Shown here: positions 1 through 7,478 of the stretch, in pieces
Layout: each line of letters begins with the position of its first letter
Numbering within the stretch: the stretch's first letter is position 1
Origin: Bacillus sp. ISL-7
GTDB lineage: Bacteria; Bacillota; Bacilli; Bacillales_B; DSM-18226
Reading direction: 5' to 3'
DNA: 31,233 nucleotides
Assembly: GCF_018613065.1 (NCBI RefSeq)
Contig: NZ_JAGGQW010000093.1
Span: forward strand, 1 to 31,233
Notes under the pieces: model-generated
Told to the model about the DNA's origin: nothing
Database searches by the model: none
Seen by the model: the letters and a program-made list of their open reading frames with translations, nothing else
Position numbers and translations under genes: made by a program

Positions 1-13
1 TGCACTGTTCGCC
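1..13. repeat. Half of a palindromic repeat cut by the window edge
   Basis: The first 13 bases, TGCACTGTTCGCC, match the right arm of the perfect palindrome at 20919-20959 (GCACTGTTCGC) and resemble that at 1914-1940 (CACTGTTCGCC). The left arm would lie outside the window, so the assignment is an inference from shared sequence. Confidence 0.45.
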
Positions 14-33
14 AGTTTTATTGCCTACTATTC

Positions 34-139
34 TTTCTATGGGCGAATTTTTGAGATTTATGGGCGAATTCCGGGTTTTTATGGGCGATTTTTGAACCTT
101 TTTGGGCGAATATGGTGTTTCAATGAGCGAATCCTTGAT
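34..139. repeat. Five-unit 21-bp tandem repeat (GGGCGAAT core)
   Basis: The core GGGCGAAT starts at 41, 62, 83 (GGGCGATT), 104 and 125 (GAGCGAAT), exactly 21 bp apart, with T-rich linkers that vary. The period is two helical turns or seven codons, but the frame is interrupted by stops, so it is not coding. The array lies just past the end of the minus-strand membrane-protein gene. The GGCGAA core also resembles the arms of the GGCGAACAGTG palindromes, so the two repeat types may be related. Function is unknown. Confidence 0.8.
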
Positions 140-146
140 CTTTATT

Positions 147-743
147 TTATTTCATATTTTCCAATATGTTCCGTATTTTATCAGTATAGACCTTAGCTAA
201 GCCTTTCTTACTGTATTCGAAGTTTTTCATACTTGATTCTTTCCTGATACCCATGTTTACTAATTGAATATCAAGTTTTTCAATGACAAAACGCTCATCT
301 TCATCATTTTTTACTCCACCCACTTGAGTCAAATCAATCTTTGTACCATCATTTAGTTCAATTATGTAAAAGAAATCACCCTTTGAGTGTTTAAACAGAG
401 AAGGACGCCCCTTACCGTACACGCCTGTATTAATCTTTACAATCTCCACAAGGCTATATTCCCTGCCTTGTGGAGATAGAAATGAATAATCGATAATCTT
501 GTCGTGGGTTATTACAGCAACAGCTGAAATAATCGTATATATCAAAACAACATTGAAGGTGGAGAAAGCAGCAATCACTAGTTTTCTGTACTTTTTAAAA
601 AGTCTCCCATTTCTCCAGATCTCCCTCAAATCTTTATTGAAAAGATAGAAAAAACCGATAAATAGATAAATCTCAAAAATAATCACCAACCCTGAGTAGG
701 GTGATTTAAAAATCCAGATGATATAATCTTTAGGAATAAACAA
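147..743 (-). CDS. Unrecognised membrane protein, probably 5'-truncated
   Basis: I do not recognise this 198-aa protein. It has one clear membrane segment near residues 18-35 and another near 55-77, followed by a soluble C-terminal domain of about 115 residues with alternating strands and charged residues. The listed TTG start has only a weak upstream purine stretch. The frame stays open upstream to base 842 and there encodes a further hydrophobic helix (residues reading AFIAVIILSIGFFILIS) with no ATG, GTG or TTG before the stop at 843-845. The simplest reading is that the native protein had an extra N-terminal helix and its start codon was lost where the gene now meets the cotA remnant. It may be non-functional. 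Confidence 0.5.
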   Translation of the reverse strand: MFIPKDYIIWIFKSPYSGLVIIFEIYLFIGFFYLFNKDLREIWRNGRLFKKYRKLVIAAFSTFNVVLIYTIISAVAVITHDKIIDYSFLSPQGREYSLVEIVKINTGVYGKGRPSLFKHSKGDFFYIIELNDGTKIDLTQVGGVKNDEDERFVIEKLDIQLVNMGIRKESSMKNFEYSKKGLAKVYTDKIRNILENMK

Positions 744-846
744 TGCTTCTTGAATAGCGGATATTAATATAAAAAAACCGATCGATAATATGATAACGGC
801 AATAAACGCTAGAACTCTTAGAATGGCTGCTTTAATAATTTTTCAC

Positions 847-1293
847 CCACCAGCTCGTCCTTTCTTCCGATACTTAACTTTAAATGACAATATGGATCCA
901 TACGGTCGAGAATGGATGCTGTTGGATAATAAACAGTGGGATGCCCCGATCACTGAAAATCCAAAATTGGGCTCCACTGAAATATGGTATATTATTAGCT
1001 TAACGAAGGATTCCCACCCAATTCATCTCCACTTAGTTGATTTTCAAATCTTAGACCGTAGAGAGTTTGATGTAGAAAAATATAAAAGGGAGAATATCAT
1101 CGATTATATGGGTCCGGCGATCCCTCCCGAACCACAAGAACGGGGCTGGAAGGATACCGTTCGAGCTAATCCTAACCAAGTTACTCGAATTATCATGAAG
1201 TTTGGTCCTTTTACAGGGCTGTATGTTTGGCACTGTCATATCTTGGAGCACGAGGATTATGAGATGATGAGACCGTTTATTGTGATCCGATGA
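847..1293 (+). pseudogene. cotA: Spore-coat laccase CotA, C-terminal remnant
   Basis: The frame encodes about 148 residues that match the last third of CotA-type multicopper oxidases (full length about 510 aa). Copper-ligand motifs of the third cupredoxin domain are present and intact: HPIHLHL near residue 77 of the 790-start frame, and WHCHILEHEDYEMM at the C-terminus, holding the type 1, 2 and 3 ligands. The first two cupredoxin domains are absent and no ribosome binding site precedes the ATG at 790. Bases 790-846 belong instead to the neighbouring truncated minus-strand gene. CotA normally oxidises phenolic substrates on the spore surface; this fragment cannot form the trinuclear site alone and is almost certainly dead. 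Confidence 0.85.
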
Positions 1294-1338
1294 TGGACGG
1301 TGCTCTGTCAAAAATACATTTTATATCAATTTCCTAAT

Positions 1339-1623
1339 TTATTCTTCCATTCTCTTGATCATATACTGAATCAAGTCAATATTGTTATCAATGAAGTTCA
1401 ATCTTTCTCGGGCAGTAGTGGACCATTCTGAACTATGATTCATAGATGCTGTAATATGCCGATAGCTAAATGTATATCTCGAATATAGTTCGGAAACCAC
1501 AAAGCTTATTCTGAGTTTGGTTTTCTCCTTTTTTGCTATCCCTTCAAGGTCATCATTTAACCAAGCAGGAGCATTCTCAATCGCTTTATTTACTAAATTT
1601 AATTCATAATCTTCGTTTGTCAT
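1339..1623 (-). CDS. Hypothetical protein, 94 aa
   Basis: The family is not recognised. The ATG is preceded by AAAGGAG at a suitable distance, which supports a real gene. The protein is soluble and mixed-charge, with predicted helices at the N- and C-termini (residues 3-31 and 69-93) around a central segment rich in Arg, Ser and aromatic residues. No signal peptide, membrane segment or cysteine is seen. It stands alone, between the cotA remnant (convergent) and a stretch with a decayed guaC fragment, so context gives no hint of function. Confidence 0.6.
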   Translation of the reverse strand: MTNEDYELNLVNKAIENAPAWLNDDLEGIAKKEKTKLRISFVVSELYSRYTFSYRHITASMNHSSEWSTTARERLNFIDNNIDLIQYMIKRMEE

Positions 1624-1739
1624 CGGTGTATCTCCTTTTAAAAATATGTTTATAAAGTTCTAAATTAAAATCATACACTTTCATTTCAATACCTAGTGAC
1701 TACCTAGAGGTAACACATTCCGTATGTTTGGATTCAGTA

Positions 1740-1817
1740 TCTGCGTGTGATACAACCGTATCCTTTGAAGCTATATGTTTAAGTTGCCTTTGGTGCCTGC
1801 AAATATGCAGAGATTAT
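1740..1817 (+). pseudogene. guaC: Decayed guaC (GMP reductase) fragment
   Basis: These 78 bases align to 7545-7624 inside the intact guaC of this window at about 80% identity by eye, with two single-base gaps. Shared blocks include GTGTGATACAA, GTATCCTTTG and CCTGCAAATATGCAG. Translated in pieces it reads CDTTVSF and then, after a frameshift, FKLPLVPANMQ, matching GuaC residues about 25-46. No further homology was seen on either side. It is a relic of a second guaC copy or of a duplication, not a gene. Confidence 0.75.
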
Positions 1818-1913
1818 TGAAAAACTAGGCTGGTGGAATGCTTAGCAAATAACTGGCTTAGTTTCACAAACAAACAAACAAGATTTACAAATTTTATTAA
1901 AAGTAAGTAAATA

Positions 1914-1940
1914 GGCGAACAGTGAATATCACTGTTCGCC
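1914..1940. repeat. Perfect 12-bp palindrome, possible terminator of the FbpA-like gene
   Basis: GGCGAACAGTGA and its exact complement are separated by three bases (ATA). It begins seven bases past the stop of the minus-strand FbpA-like gene. The sequence after it on that strand (TATTTACTTACTTTT) is only moderately T-rich, so termination is plausible but not certain. The arm GGCGAACAGTG recurs at 20927-20951. Confidence 0.7.
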
Positions 1941-1946
1941 CTAAGT

Positions 1947-2147
1947 TTATATTTTATTTTTCCATTGAATCGAGCCTGTATCACTATGAGGATGACAATT
2001 CGACTTTAATCTTTTGTATTCATTTTCTAAATCTGTTAAAGGTAACTTCAAAAGCTGTTCCTCACTATCAAAGATTTTAAAGGTAAGCAGAATGTTAATT
2101 AATGTTTTCCTTCTTTGTTCCACAGCATTCCGAAGTATATTCTCCAT
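1947..2147 (-). CDS. FbpA-like (Fur-regulated basic protein A) small protein
   Basis: This 66-aa protein has the layout of the Fur-regulated basic protein A family: an N-terminal helix beginning ILRNAVEQRRKTLINILL, a short linker, then a second helix with LPLTDLENEYKRLK. The C-terminal tail CHPHSDTGSIQW is a feature I recall from longer FbpA-like proteins in Bacillus, by memory only. In B. subtilis FbpA is induced by iron starvation and is proposed to assist the FsrA small RNA in sparing iron; that role is not shown for this copy. The start is supported by GGAGAGG eight bases upstream. No obvious Fur box was found. A short overlapping upstream reading frame (2099-2176) has its own ribosome binding site. 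Confidence 0.68.
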   Translation of the reverse strand: MENILRNAVEQRRKTLINILLTFKIFDSEEQLLKLPLTDLENEYKRLKSNCHPHSDTGSIQWKNKI

Positions 2148-2207
2148 GAAATCCTCTCCTTTATTAATCGTCTCATTAGAATCAGCTCCTTTAAAATAGA
2201 TAAAAAA

Positions 2208-2237
2208 AGAGACTTCTCATGGGTGCGAGAAGTCTCT
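2208..2237 (-). terminator. Intrinsic terminator, minus strand
   Basis: An 11-bp perfect stem (AGAGACTTCTC pairing with GAGAAGTCTCT) with an 8-base loop is followed on the minus strand by seven T. It would end minus-strand transcription arriving from the DUF1835 gene and the remnant after it, and isolates the FbpA-like gene. Confidence 0.8.
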
Positions 2238-2281
2238 ATCCGAATAGTCGACTAGTGTATGAATTTTAATTAACAAAAAGA

Positions 2282-2301
2282 AGACACTTGAATTTGTGTC
2301 T
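2282..2301 (-). terminator. Weak hairpin with T-rich tail, minus strand
   Basis: AGACAC and GTGTCT are separated by eight bases and followed on the minus strand by TCTTTTTG. It is a second candidate end for transcripts of the DUF1835 gene. The six-base stem is short. Confidence 0.45.
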
Positions 2302-2322
2302 CCAGTTGACTGGCTAACTATG

Positions 2323-2445
2323 TTATTTTATTCGTAAGATTGAGATCATTTCTTCAAAAGGTGACCTTGTTTGTTCACCACTTTTAATTCCGATAATACT
2401 TATCTGATTACTTAACAGGATATTATCATCCTTGGATCCTGTCAA
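2323..2445 (-). pseudogene. Possible C-terminal coding remnant, unidentified
   Basis: One minus-strand frame reads about 40 residues ending GIKSGEQTRSPFEEMISILRIK and then a stop, with a protein-like composition. It is closed upstream by a TGA at 2446-2448, and the only start is a TTG without a ribosome binding site. It may be the tail of a lost gene. The family is not recognised, and chance cannot be excluded. Confidence 0.25.
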
Positions 2446-2479
2446 TCAATAATTGGAAAATTTACAATTTTTTTCAGGT

Positions 2480-3592
2480 CTATTTTTCACGTAATTTTAC
2501 ACTATAATGCCGCATTGATCTTGGTATCCCTTTTAACTCAAGGAATCCAAAATAAATTAAATGCCGAATTCGGTATTCTATATAAAAGTCACCCACCAGT
2601 TCATCCATTTGATGCATCGTTTCAGCAATCACTTTTCCAGTCCTGATAAAGTCTTTATTTTGCTGCTCCTTATGCAAATGGTCAATTGTCTTTAGGATGA
2701 GGTCATCAAAGTAATCTTCAGTCACACTGGTAACTCGGCCATTCTTCCATAGACGAAGGACATCTTTCGATTGCGCCAGTACTTCCCAATCTCTTTGGAA
2801 TTGGATACGCTCCTGATACGATAAAGGTTCAGTCGATAGTGCTTGGTCTAATAGTTGTTTTAATTGATTAGGGTGAAGCATGCTGGAGTAGAGTTTTTCA
2901 TTGTTGGAGTCGATCCGTTGATGATGAAGTTCGGTCGTATTGAGTAGAACAATATCATTATCTTTCTCTTTTAATAAATGAAGAATAAAACGAAGACCCG
3001 TTTGTTCGTTGCCATTATTGGCCGTCCATATGTAAATAGGCACAAACTCAGGAATATCCTCTATTTCTAACAACGTCTTGGAAAAGTTATTTTGTAATTC
3101 AAAATCATCCTGCTCTACATTAATATGCTCATTCAACCATTCAAAACGAAAATTTTGGCCCGCTTTTTGATCAAGTTTCCATAAAGGCCCGATCGAAAAA
3201 AAATCATGAAATCCAATCACCGTCTTTGGCCGGTCTAAGCCTACCCTTAAAGCACCCGCAGTCGAGTCGGAAGAAACTAGATGAAATGCGCCCTTATTCT
3301 GATAGTTAAAGGAACTTACTTTCCGCTGACTTTGAATGAGTTGATTGATTTTTCCTGCCATGAAGTTGAGATCGTCTTGGCGAAGAAAATAACCCCGGCC
3401 TACAAGGGGAATATGTGCTTCATGATTAAAGCATCGAAATTCATCCACGTGGCGGATCTCAAACGTTTCCCATTCTCCTTGTTGCGACAATTCAGATGCG
3501 GTTAAATAATCTTCCCCTTCAATTTTATAAACAAACACGACATTTGGCTCCGTGAAGAAATAAATATATGGATAATGATCTCGCGTTTTCAT
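2480..3592 (-). CDS. DUF1835 / DUF3658 domain protein
   Basis: This 370-aa soluble protein has a unique N-terminal ~95 residues. A DUF1835-type domain follows from about residue 102, opening HLVSSDSTAGALR and continuing with GFHDFFSIGPL. A C-terminal helical half ends in the DUF3658-like region (about 270-365). The family is common in Bacillus and has no established function. AAGGGG lies at a suitable distance before the ATG. The gene stands alone, with terminators downstream. No membrane segments or catalytic signature are visible beyond the conserved HLVSSDS patch. Confidence 0.75.
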   Translation of the reverse strand: MKTRDHYPYIYFFTEPNVVFVYKIEGEDYLTASELSQQGEWETFEIRHVDEFRCFNHEAHIPLVGRGYFLRQDDLNFMAGKINQLIQSQRKVSSFNYQNKGAFHLVSSDSTAGALRVGLDRPKTVIGFHDFFSIGPLWKLDQKAGQNFRFEWLNEHINVEQDDFELQNNFSKTLLEIEDIPEFVPIYIWTANNGNEQTGLRFILHLLKEKDNDIVLLNTTELHHQRIDSNNEKLYSSMLHPNQLKQLLDQALSTEPLSYQERIQFQRDWEVLAQSKDVLRLWKNGRVTSVTEDYFDDLILKTIDHLHKEQQNKDFIRTGKVIAETMHQMDELVGDFYIEYRIRHLIYFGFLELKGIPRSMRHYSVKLREK

Positions 3593-3742
3593 ACCGCTAT
3601 TCCCCTTCTTAATTTAAACTTTTGAGGGGACCATCCCCTATAAATATATTTCAATCAACCTTCGAAAAATCCCTCTTTCTCGATTATTTACACTCTATCA
3701 ACATTCTAATCAAACGATTTATTAGTTTTTTACCAGTAAAAG

Positions 3743-3791
3743 AAAGGTGTCAGGCACCATGTGAATTTTTCACATGGTGCCTGACACCTTT
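3743..3791. repeat. 23-bp perfect palindrome of the GGTGTCAGGCACC type
   Basis: Arms at 3743-3765 and 3769-3791 are exact complements around a 3-base loop; the core is GGTGTCAGGCACC. The element supplies the stop codon (3750-3752) and the last dozen or so codons of the DUF2306 gene. With T-rich flank on the minus strand missing, it is better described as a dispersed palindromic repeat than as an optimal terminator, though it would likely fold in RNA. Confidence 0.85.
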
Positions 3792-4409
3792 ACGAAGGAT
3801 TCCCCACTCAACGACAATGAAATTAACTATTAGCCCCACCCATATATTTACATTCAGAACTTCCTCGACCATCTTCTCTCTCCCGCCAGGCAGAGTGAAG
3901 CCATTTAACGCGTAATAGGTTAGCAGCAAAACTGGCACCACTATTCGGCCGCTTACTGCCACTAACGTGACACCAAAGCTTCGAATCATCCATTTGCGAT
4001 GATCTGCAATTTGTTTTCTTACTGCCGTACGATATCCTTTCCAACAGGTAAAAAGCCAGATAAGTGACAATACAAGAAAAGAAGTGGCTTTCGAAAAATT
4101 TTCAATATACGAAACATATACTAGACCAAGCCCACCGCTTATTAAGACACTGCCTACATACACTCTGCCAAGAAAGCGATGGACTTTTGGTGTTTTGATT
4201 CGAAAATGTCCAACAAATTGGAAAAAACCGGATAGTAGTGCCAAACATGCCGTTACAATATGTGCAATTAATAAGGGAAATTGCATGCCAGACGATGTGA
4301 TAGATACTCGGCTATTGGCGGGATTTAATGTTAAATAAGGAACCACAAAAGGAATGATGACTCCTAATGAGATAATAAATAAAATCCACCAACTTTTTTT
4401 AGGTTTCAC
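3750..4409 (-). CDS. DUF2306 family membrane protein
   Basis: This 219-aa protein has about six membrane segments (near residues 9-27, 45-65, 83-102, 108-125, 145-168 and 188-207). The cytoplasmic motifs HRFLGRVYVG (about 77-86) and DHRKWMIRSF (about 135-144) are typical of the DUF2306 family. No biochemical role is established. The GTG start overlaps by one base the stop of a small upstream frame, suggesting translational coupling. It is the last gene of the operon with the kinase and regulator. Its final residues (GVRHHVKNSHGA) are encoded by the palindrome at 3743-3791, so the natural C-terminus has probably been replaced by a repeat insertion. Confidence 0.7.
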   Translation of the reverse strand: MKPKKSWWILFIISLGVIIPFVVPYLTLNPANSRVSITSSGMQFPLLIAHIVTACLALLSGFFQFVGHFRIKTPKVHRFLGRVYVGSVLISGGLGLVYVSYIENFSKATSFLVLSLIWLFTCWKGYRTAVRKQIADHRKWMIRSFGVTLVAVSGRIVVPVLLLTYYALNGFTLPGGREKMVEEVLNVNIWVGLIVNFIVVEWGILRKGVRHHVKNSHGA

Positions 4410-4493
4410 TACTTACACACTCCAGACTCTTCAACCGAATCTCTTCTGCTGTTTCCTTTTTTCTTTCCTAATTTCTTAATCATGTCTCTTCTC
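4409..4493 (-). CDS. Possible 27-codon small ORF in the kinase operon
   Basis: Starting at the ATG at 4493, this small frame begins MIKKLGKKKGNSRRDS and is strongly basic, then acidic at the end. It has a GGGGAGAAGAGAC ribosome binding region just before the ATG, and its TAG stop overlaps the GTG of the DUF2306 gene. It could be a small protein or simply a coupling leader. No family is recognised. Confidence 0.35.
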
Positions 4494-4503
4494 CCCTTCA
4501 TCT

Positions 4504-5025
4504 TCAAGCAAGGTTCGTTGCTTTTTTCTGTTTTCGCTGTCCCCATGGTTTAAACACCGAAATTACAAACATCGCACCAAGCGAAATAATCTGAAGGATA
4601 ATTCCGTTCCATAGCTGCCACTTGTTTACTGTGAACGATGGATCCGTAAGAGCGTTTAGCCCTCCACTAGTTGTCAACGTTACTGCTTTTAGCGTTAAGG
4701 TATACATTGCGAAAGGACCTAATAAGATTGAGAGGACCGTCAAACCTTCTTTGACGATAATCCAGTAAAATTTGAACAAGCCCCATGGCGTCAGCACAGA
4801 TAGCAAAATCCCCGTTACCACCGTGCCAATCGTGGATGCACGAACCGATGTCTGGGCTAGCATATGCATACTTATATAACATGCCTTGAGCACACCAGCA
4901 TCGTTCGTGTTAGCCGCAGTTACACTCAGAATTAAAAAAACAATGGCCACCCCGAACATGATTGCAGCAAATAATAAATGTAAGATAATCAGCCATCTTC
5001 TCTGTGTAAGATTCAATTTCCTCAT
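4504..5025 (-). CDS. Four-helix membrane protein (DUF2269-like)
   Basis: This 173-aa integral membrane protein has four hydrophobic segments (about 14-34, 56-76, 87-112 and 135-158), short loops and a basic C-terminus. The size and layout resemble the DUF2269 group of predicted membrane proteins, but that placement is tentative. AAGGGGGG precedes the ATG. It starts 15 bases after the response-regulator stop and is probably co-transcribed with it, so it is likely an output or accessory of that signalling system at the cell envelope. Confidence 0.6.
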   Translation of the reverse strand: MRKLNLTQRRWLIILHLLFAAIMFGVAIVFLILSVTAANTNDAGVLKACYISMHMLAQTSVRASTIGTVVTGILLSVLTPWGLFKFYWIIVKEGLTVLSILLGPFAMYTLTLKAVTLTTSGGLNALTDPSFTVNKWQLWNGIILQIISLGAMFVISVFKPWGQRKQKKATNLA

Positions 5026-5040
5026 ATGATTCCCCCCTTG

Positions 5041-5733
5041 TTAAACATTAAACCGATACCCGACACCCCAAATAGTCTCAATATATTGTGGCTTTGACGG
5101 GTTCGTTTCAATTTTTTCACGTAATTTTCCAATAAAAACAGTTACCGTGGCATTGTCCCCGATGGAATCCAATCCCCAGATCTTTTCAAACAGCTCGTCT
5201 TTACTGAACACCTGATTAGGATGGATGGCCAAAAATAGTAATAAATCAAACTCTTTTGAGGTAAACGGAATTTCGGTTTCATTCACGAACACTTTTCGAG
5301 ATAACTTATCAATACGAATTCCTCGAATCCTTATTTCGTCTTTTTGTCTCGCGAAGTTATCTGTCATTAACCGGTCATAACGTGCCAGATGTGCCTTGAC
5401 CCGTGCCACCAGCTCGCCGACACTGAAGGGCTTGGTCACATAATCATCTGCCCCGAGGCCAAGCCCGCGTATTTTATCAATTTCTTCTCTCTTGGCGGAA
5501 ACCATTAAAATTGGGATGTTTTTCGCTTGTCGGACGTGCCTGCAGATTTCAAATCCATCTGTATTTGGAAGCATGAGGTCGAGAATGATCAAATCATATT
5601 CCTCTTCCAAGGCCTTTTTCAGACCCACCTCTCCGCTAATGGCGATATCTACCTCATAGCCGCTTGCTTCTAAATAATCTTTTTCCACTTCCACAATAAC
5701 CTGATCGTCCTCGATGATTAAAATTCGTTTCAC
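5041..5733 (-). CDS. OmpR-family response regulator
   Basis: This 230-aa regulator has a receiver domain (1-118) carrying acidic residues D9/D10, phospho-acceptor D52 in LDLMLP and K101 in VTKPF. A winged-helix domain follows (about 130-228), ending in the typical ETIWGVGYRF. It should bind DNA once phosphorylated by the kinase encoded just upstream. The GTG start overlaps the kinase stop by four bases (GTGA), a sign of translational coupling. Targets are unknown; the two membrane proteins downstream share its operon. Confidence 0.93.
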   Translation of the reverse strand: MKRILIIEDDQVIVEVEKDYLEASGYEVDIAISGEVGLKKALEEEYDLIILDLMLPNTDGFEICRHVRQAKNIPILMVSAKREEIDKIRGLGLGADDYVTKPFSVGELVARVKAHLARYDRLMTDNFARQKDEIRIRGIRIDKLSRKVFVNETEIPFTSKEFDLLLFLAIHPNQVFSKDELFEKIWGLDSIGDNATVTVFIGKLREKIETNPSKPQYIETIWGVGYRFNV

Positions 5734-7193
5734 TCGTCCTCACCCTTATGATTGATCTTTGGTAGTGTAAAATAAATGCTGGTCCCTTCCCCTAATTGAC
5801 TTTCAGCCCAAACGGTTCCACCTTGTCCTTCGACCATCTGTTTGACAATAGCGAGACCAAGGCCTGTACCTCCCGATTCTGTATTTCTCGAAGGTTCTGC
5901 CCGGTAAAAACGTTTGAAAATATGGAGGAGTTCCTCGCTGTCAATTCCCGGTCCGTTATCCAGGATGTGTACTGTTGCTTTTGCCTCGTCGTCGAACAAT
6001 TCCACCTTGATTTCCTTTTGTTCGTTGTTCATATATTTTAAGCTGTTGTCGATTATATTCATCATTACCCTGCTCATCTTTTCATGGTCTCCCATAACGA
6101 GAACCGGTCTGTCGCTGACGGAAGAGAACGTAATCTTAATATTCTCCATTCGCAGGTCGAGACGTAATTCTTCTATATAATTCTGCAAATACCCACGAAT
6201 GTCCAGAGGTTTCAAATCAAATGGCAGTCGTTTTAAATCAAGCTTAGAATACAACATCAATTCATCTATCAATTGATCCATATCGTCCGCTTTTTTCGCG
6301 ATCATATTTATATATTTATCCCTTTTCGAAACCGTATCTGCGATTCCATCTTGAATGCCTTGAACGCACGCTTTAATTCCGGTAATCGGCGTTTTCAGAT
6401 CATGTGAAATGTTTGAAATTAGTTCTTTCCGGTTCTCTTCATACTGTAGCTGAAGATGGATCGATTCGTTCAAGCGGGCGCGCATTTCATCAAAGGAAGC
6501 CCCCAATTCTCCGAATTCATCTCTGCGGTCCAACTTCACCTCATGAGCAAGGATCCCTTTTTTAATTTGTTCTGCAGCATGTTTTAGCGTGTACAAAGGT
6601 TTGATAAAACTTCGGGAAACTAAATAGGTAAGAATACCATTCGTAAGGCCAATAACAAGTAGCAGCGACAATACCAGCAGCGGGAAAAACTTTCTTGCTT
6701 CCTTGAAAAAAGGATATAAATCAGAAAATATATATACTGTACCTGTAGTGTCATCGCTAAGAGTGATATCGTACTTTTCCACTGAAAAACGACTTTTTCC
6801 CCATCGGCCATGAGTCTGTCCCCTTTGCATCTCCTTAATCTCAGTAGTATTTAGATCAAGGCGGTTCACGAAAGGGGAAGTGAAGCCAGTTCGATTATCT
6901 TTCATTACCACGAGTCCTGAATGAACACGATTCAATTGTTTGTCCGTGCTTTTCAAGAACTCGTTGTCGTTGAATCGGTCTGGGTCATTTTTTGTCATAA
7001 ACTTCACGCCGGCAATCAGGTCTCTGCGTTGATTGGCCGTTTCCCAAAAGGCTGGCATTCCCCTACCATCCCTGGTTCCAGCCATATCCTTATAAAAAGC
7101 TGAAACAAGTGTTGTGGAAATTAAGGCGAACAACACGATGGGAATGAAGGTCATGGCCATATAGGATAGTAGTAGTCTCGTCTTGATCGACAT
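5730..7193 (-). CDS. Sensor histidine kinase (HAMP, HisKA, HATPase)
   Basis: This 487-aa kinase has a membrane segment near 8-33, an extracytoplasmic region of about 130 residues, and a second segment near 169-194. A HAMP linker follows, then a HisKA domain with H264 in SNISHDLKTP, and an ATPase domain with NIIDNSLKY, DNGPGID and GGTGLGLAIV motifs. The ATG at 7193 is preferred over the upstream TTG because AAGGAG lies eight bases before it. The signal is unknown; the sensor domain matches no family I know. It is the first gene of a four- or five-gene operon and is divergent from guaC. Confidence 0.92.
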   Translation of the reverse strand: MSIKTRLLLSYMAMTFIPIVLFALISTTLVSAFYKDMAGTRDGRGMPAFWETANQRRDLIAGVKFMTKNDPDRFNDNEFLKSTDKQLNRVHSGLVVMKDNRTGFTSPFVNRLDLNTTEIKEMQRGQTHGRWGKSRFSVEKYDITLSDDTTGTVYIFSDLYPFFKEARKFFPLLVLSLLLVIGLTNGILTYLVSRSFIKPLYTLKHAAEQIKKGILAHEVKLDRRDEFGELGASFDEMRARLNESIHLQLQYEENRKELISNISHDLKTPITGIKACVQGIQDGIADTVSKRDKYINMIAKKADDMDQLIDELMLYSKLDLKRLPFDLKPLDIRGYLQNYIEELRLDLRMENIKITFSSVSDRPVLVMGDHEKMSRVMMNIIDNSLKYMNNEQKEIKVELFDDEAKATVHILDNGPGIDSEELLHIFKRFYRAEPSRNTESGGTGLGLAIVKQMVEGQGGTVWAESQLGEGTSIYFTLPKINHKGEDE

Positions 7194-7380
7194 GAGCAAA
7201 TCTCCTTAACGCATTTTTTTTCGAACAGAATGAACCCTGATATATCTCCAAACTAGGCCAGCCAACGCTTTCTGTTATTTATCATAACCGGGAATTATAA
7301 ATCCCTTCTAAACCAATCCTAAAAAAAGTATAAAAATTATTTAAACAGTGTAGTTTGATTCCAAAAAGGACTATCATTGA

Positions 7381-7451
7381 ATTAGCTTAATGTATAGGAC
7401 CAATTGAAACCGATAACCCTATCTTTGCATTGAGTGAACATTTAAGCTAAT
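7381..7451 (+). other. Inverted repeats enclosing the guaC leader
   Basis: A perfect 10-bp inverted repeat (ATTAGCTTAA at 7381-7390, TTAAGCTAAT at 7442-7451) encloses 51 bases. Inside, ATAGG (7394-7398) can pair with CCTAT (7418-7422). The right arm ends 15 bases before the guaC ribosome binding site. This could be a structured 5' leader or a looping operator. It matches no riboswitch class I know. Confidence 0.4.
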
Positions 7452-7478
7452 TACTGTTTGTTTTCAAGGAGGACAATT

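Noticed and set aside
34..139. Regular short repeats taken as a CRISPR array
   Set aside because: Units are 8-10 bp cores with 11-13 bp gaps, far below CRISPR repeat and spacer sizes, and no cas genes are present.
3281..3505. Plus-strand ORF inside the DUF1835 gene
   Set aside because: It is antisense to a full-length gene with a good start and recognised domain, so it is a shadow frame.
7381..7478. Purine riboswitch before guaC
   Set aside because: The conserved junction bases and the two kissing loops of the purine class are not present; only inverted repeats remain.
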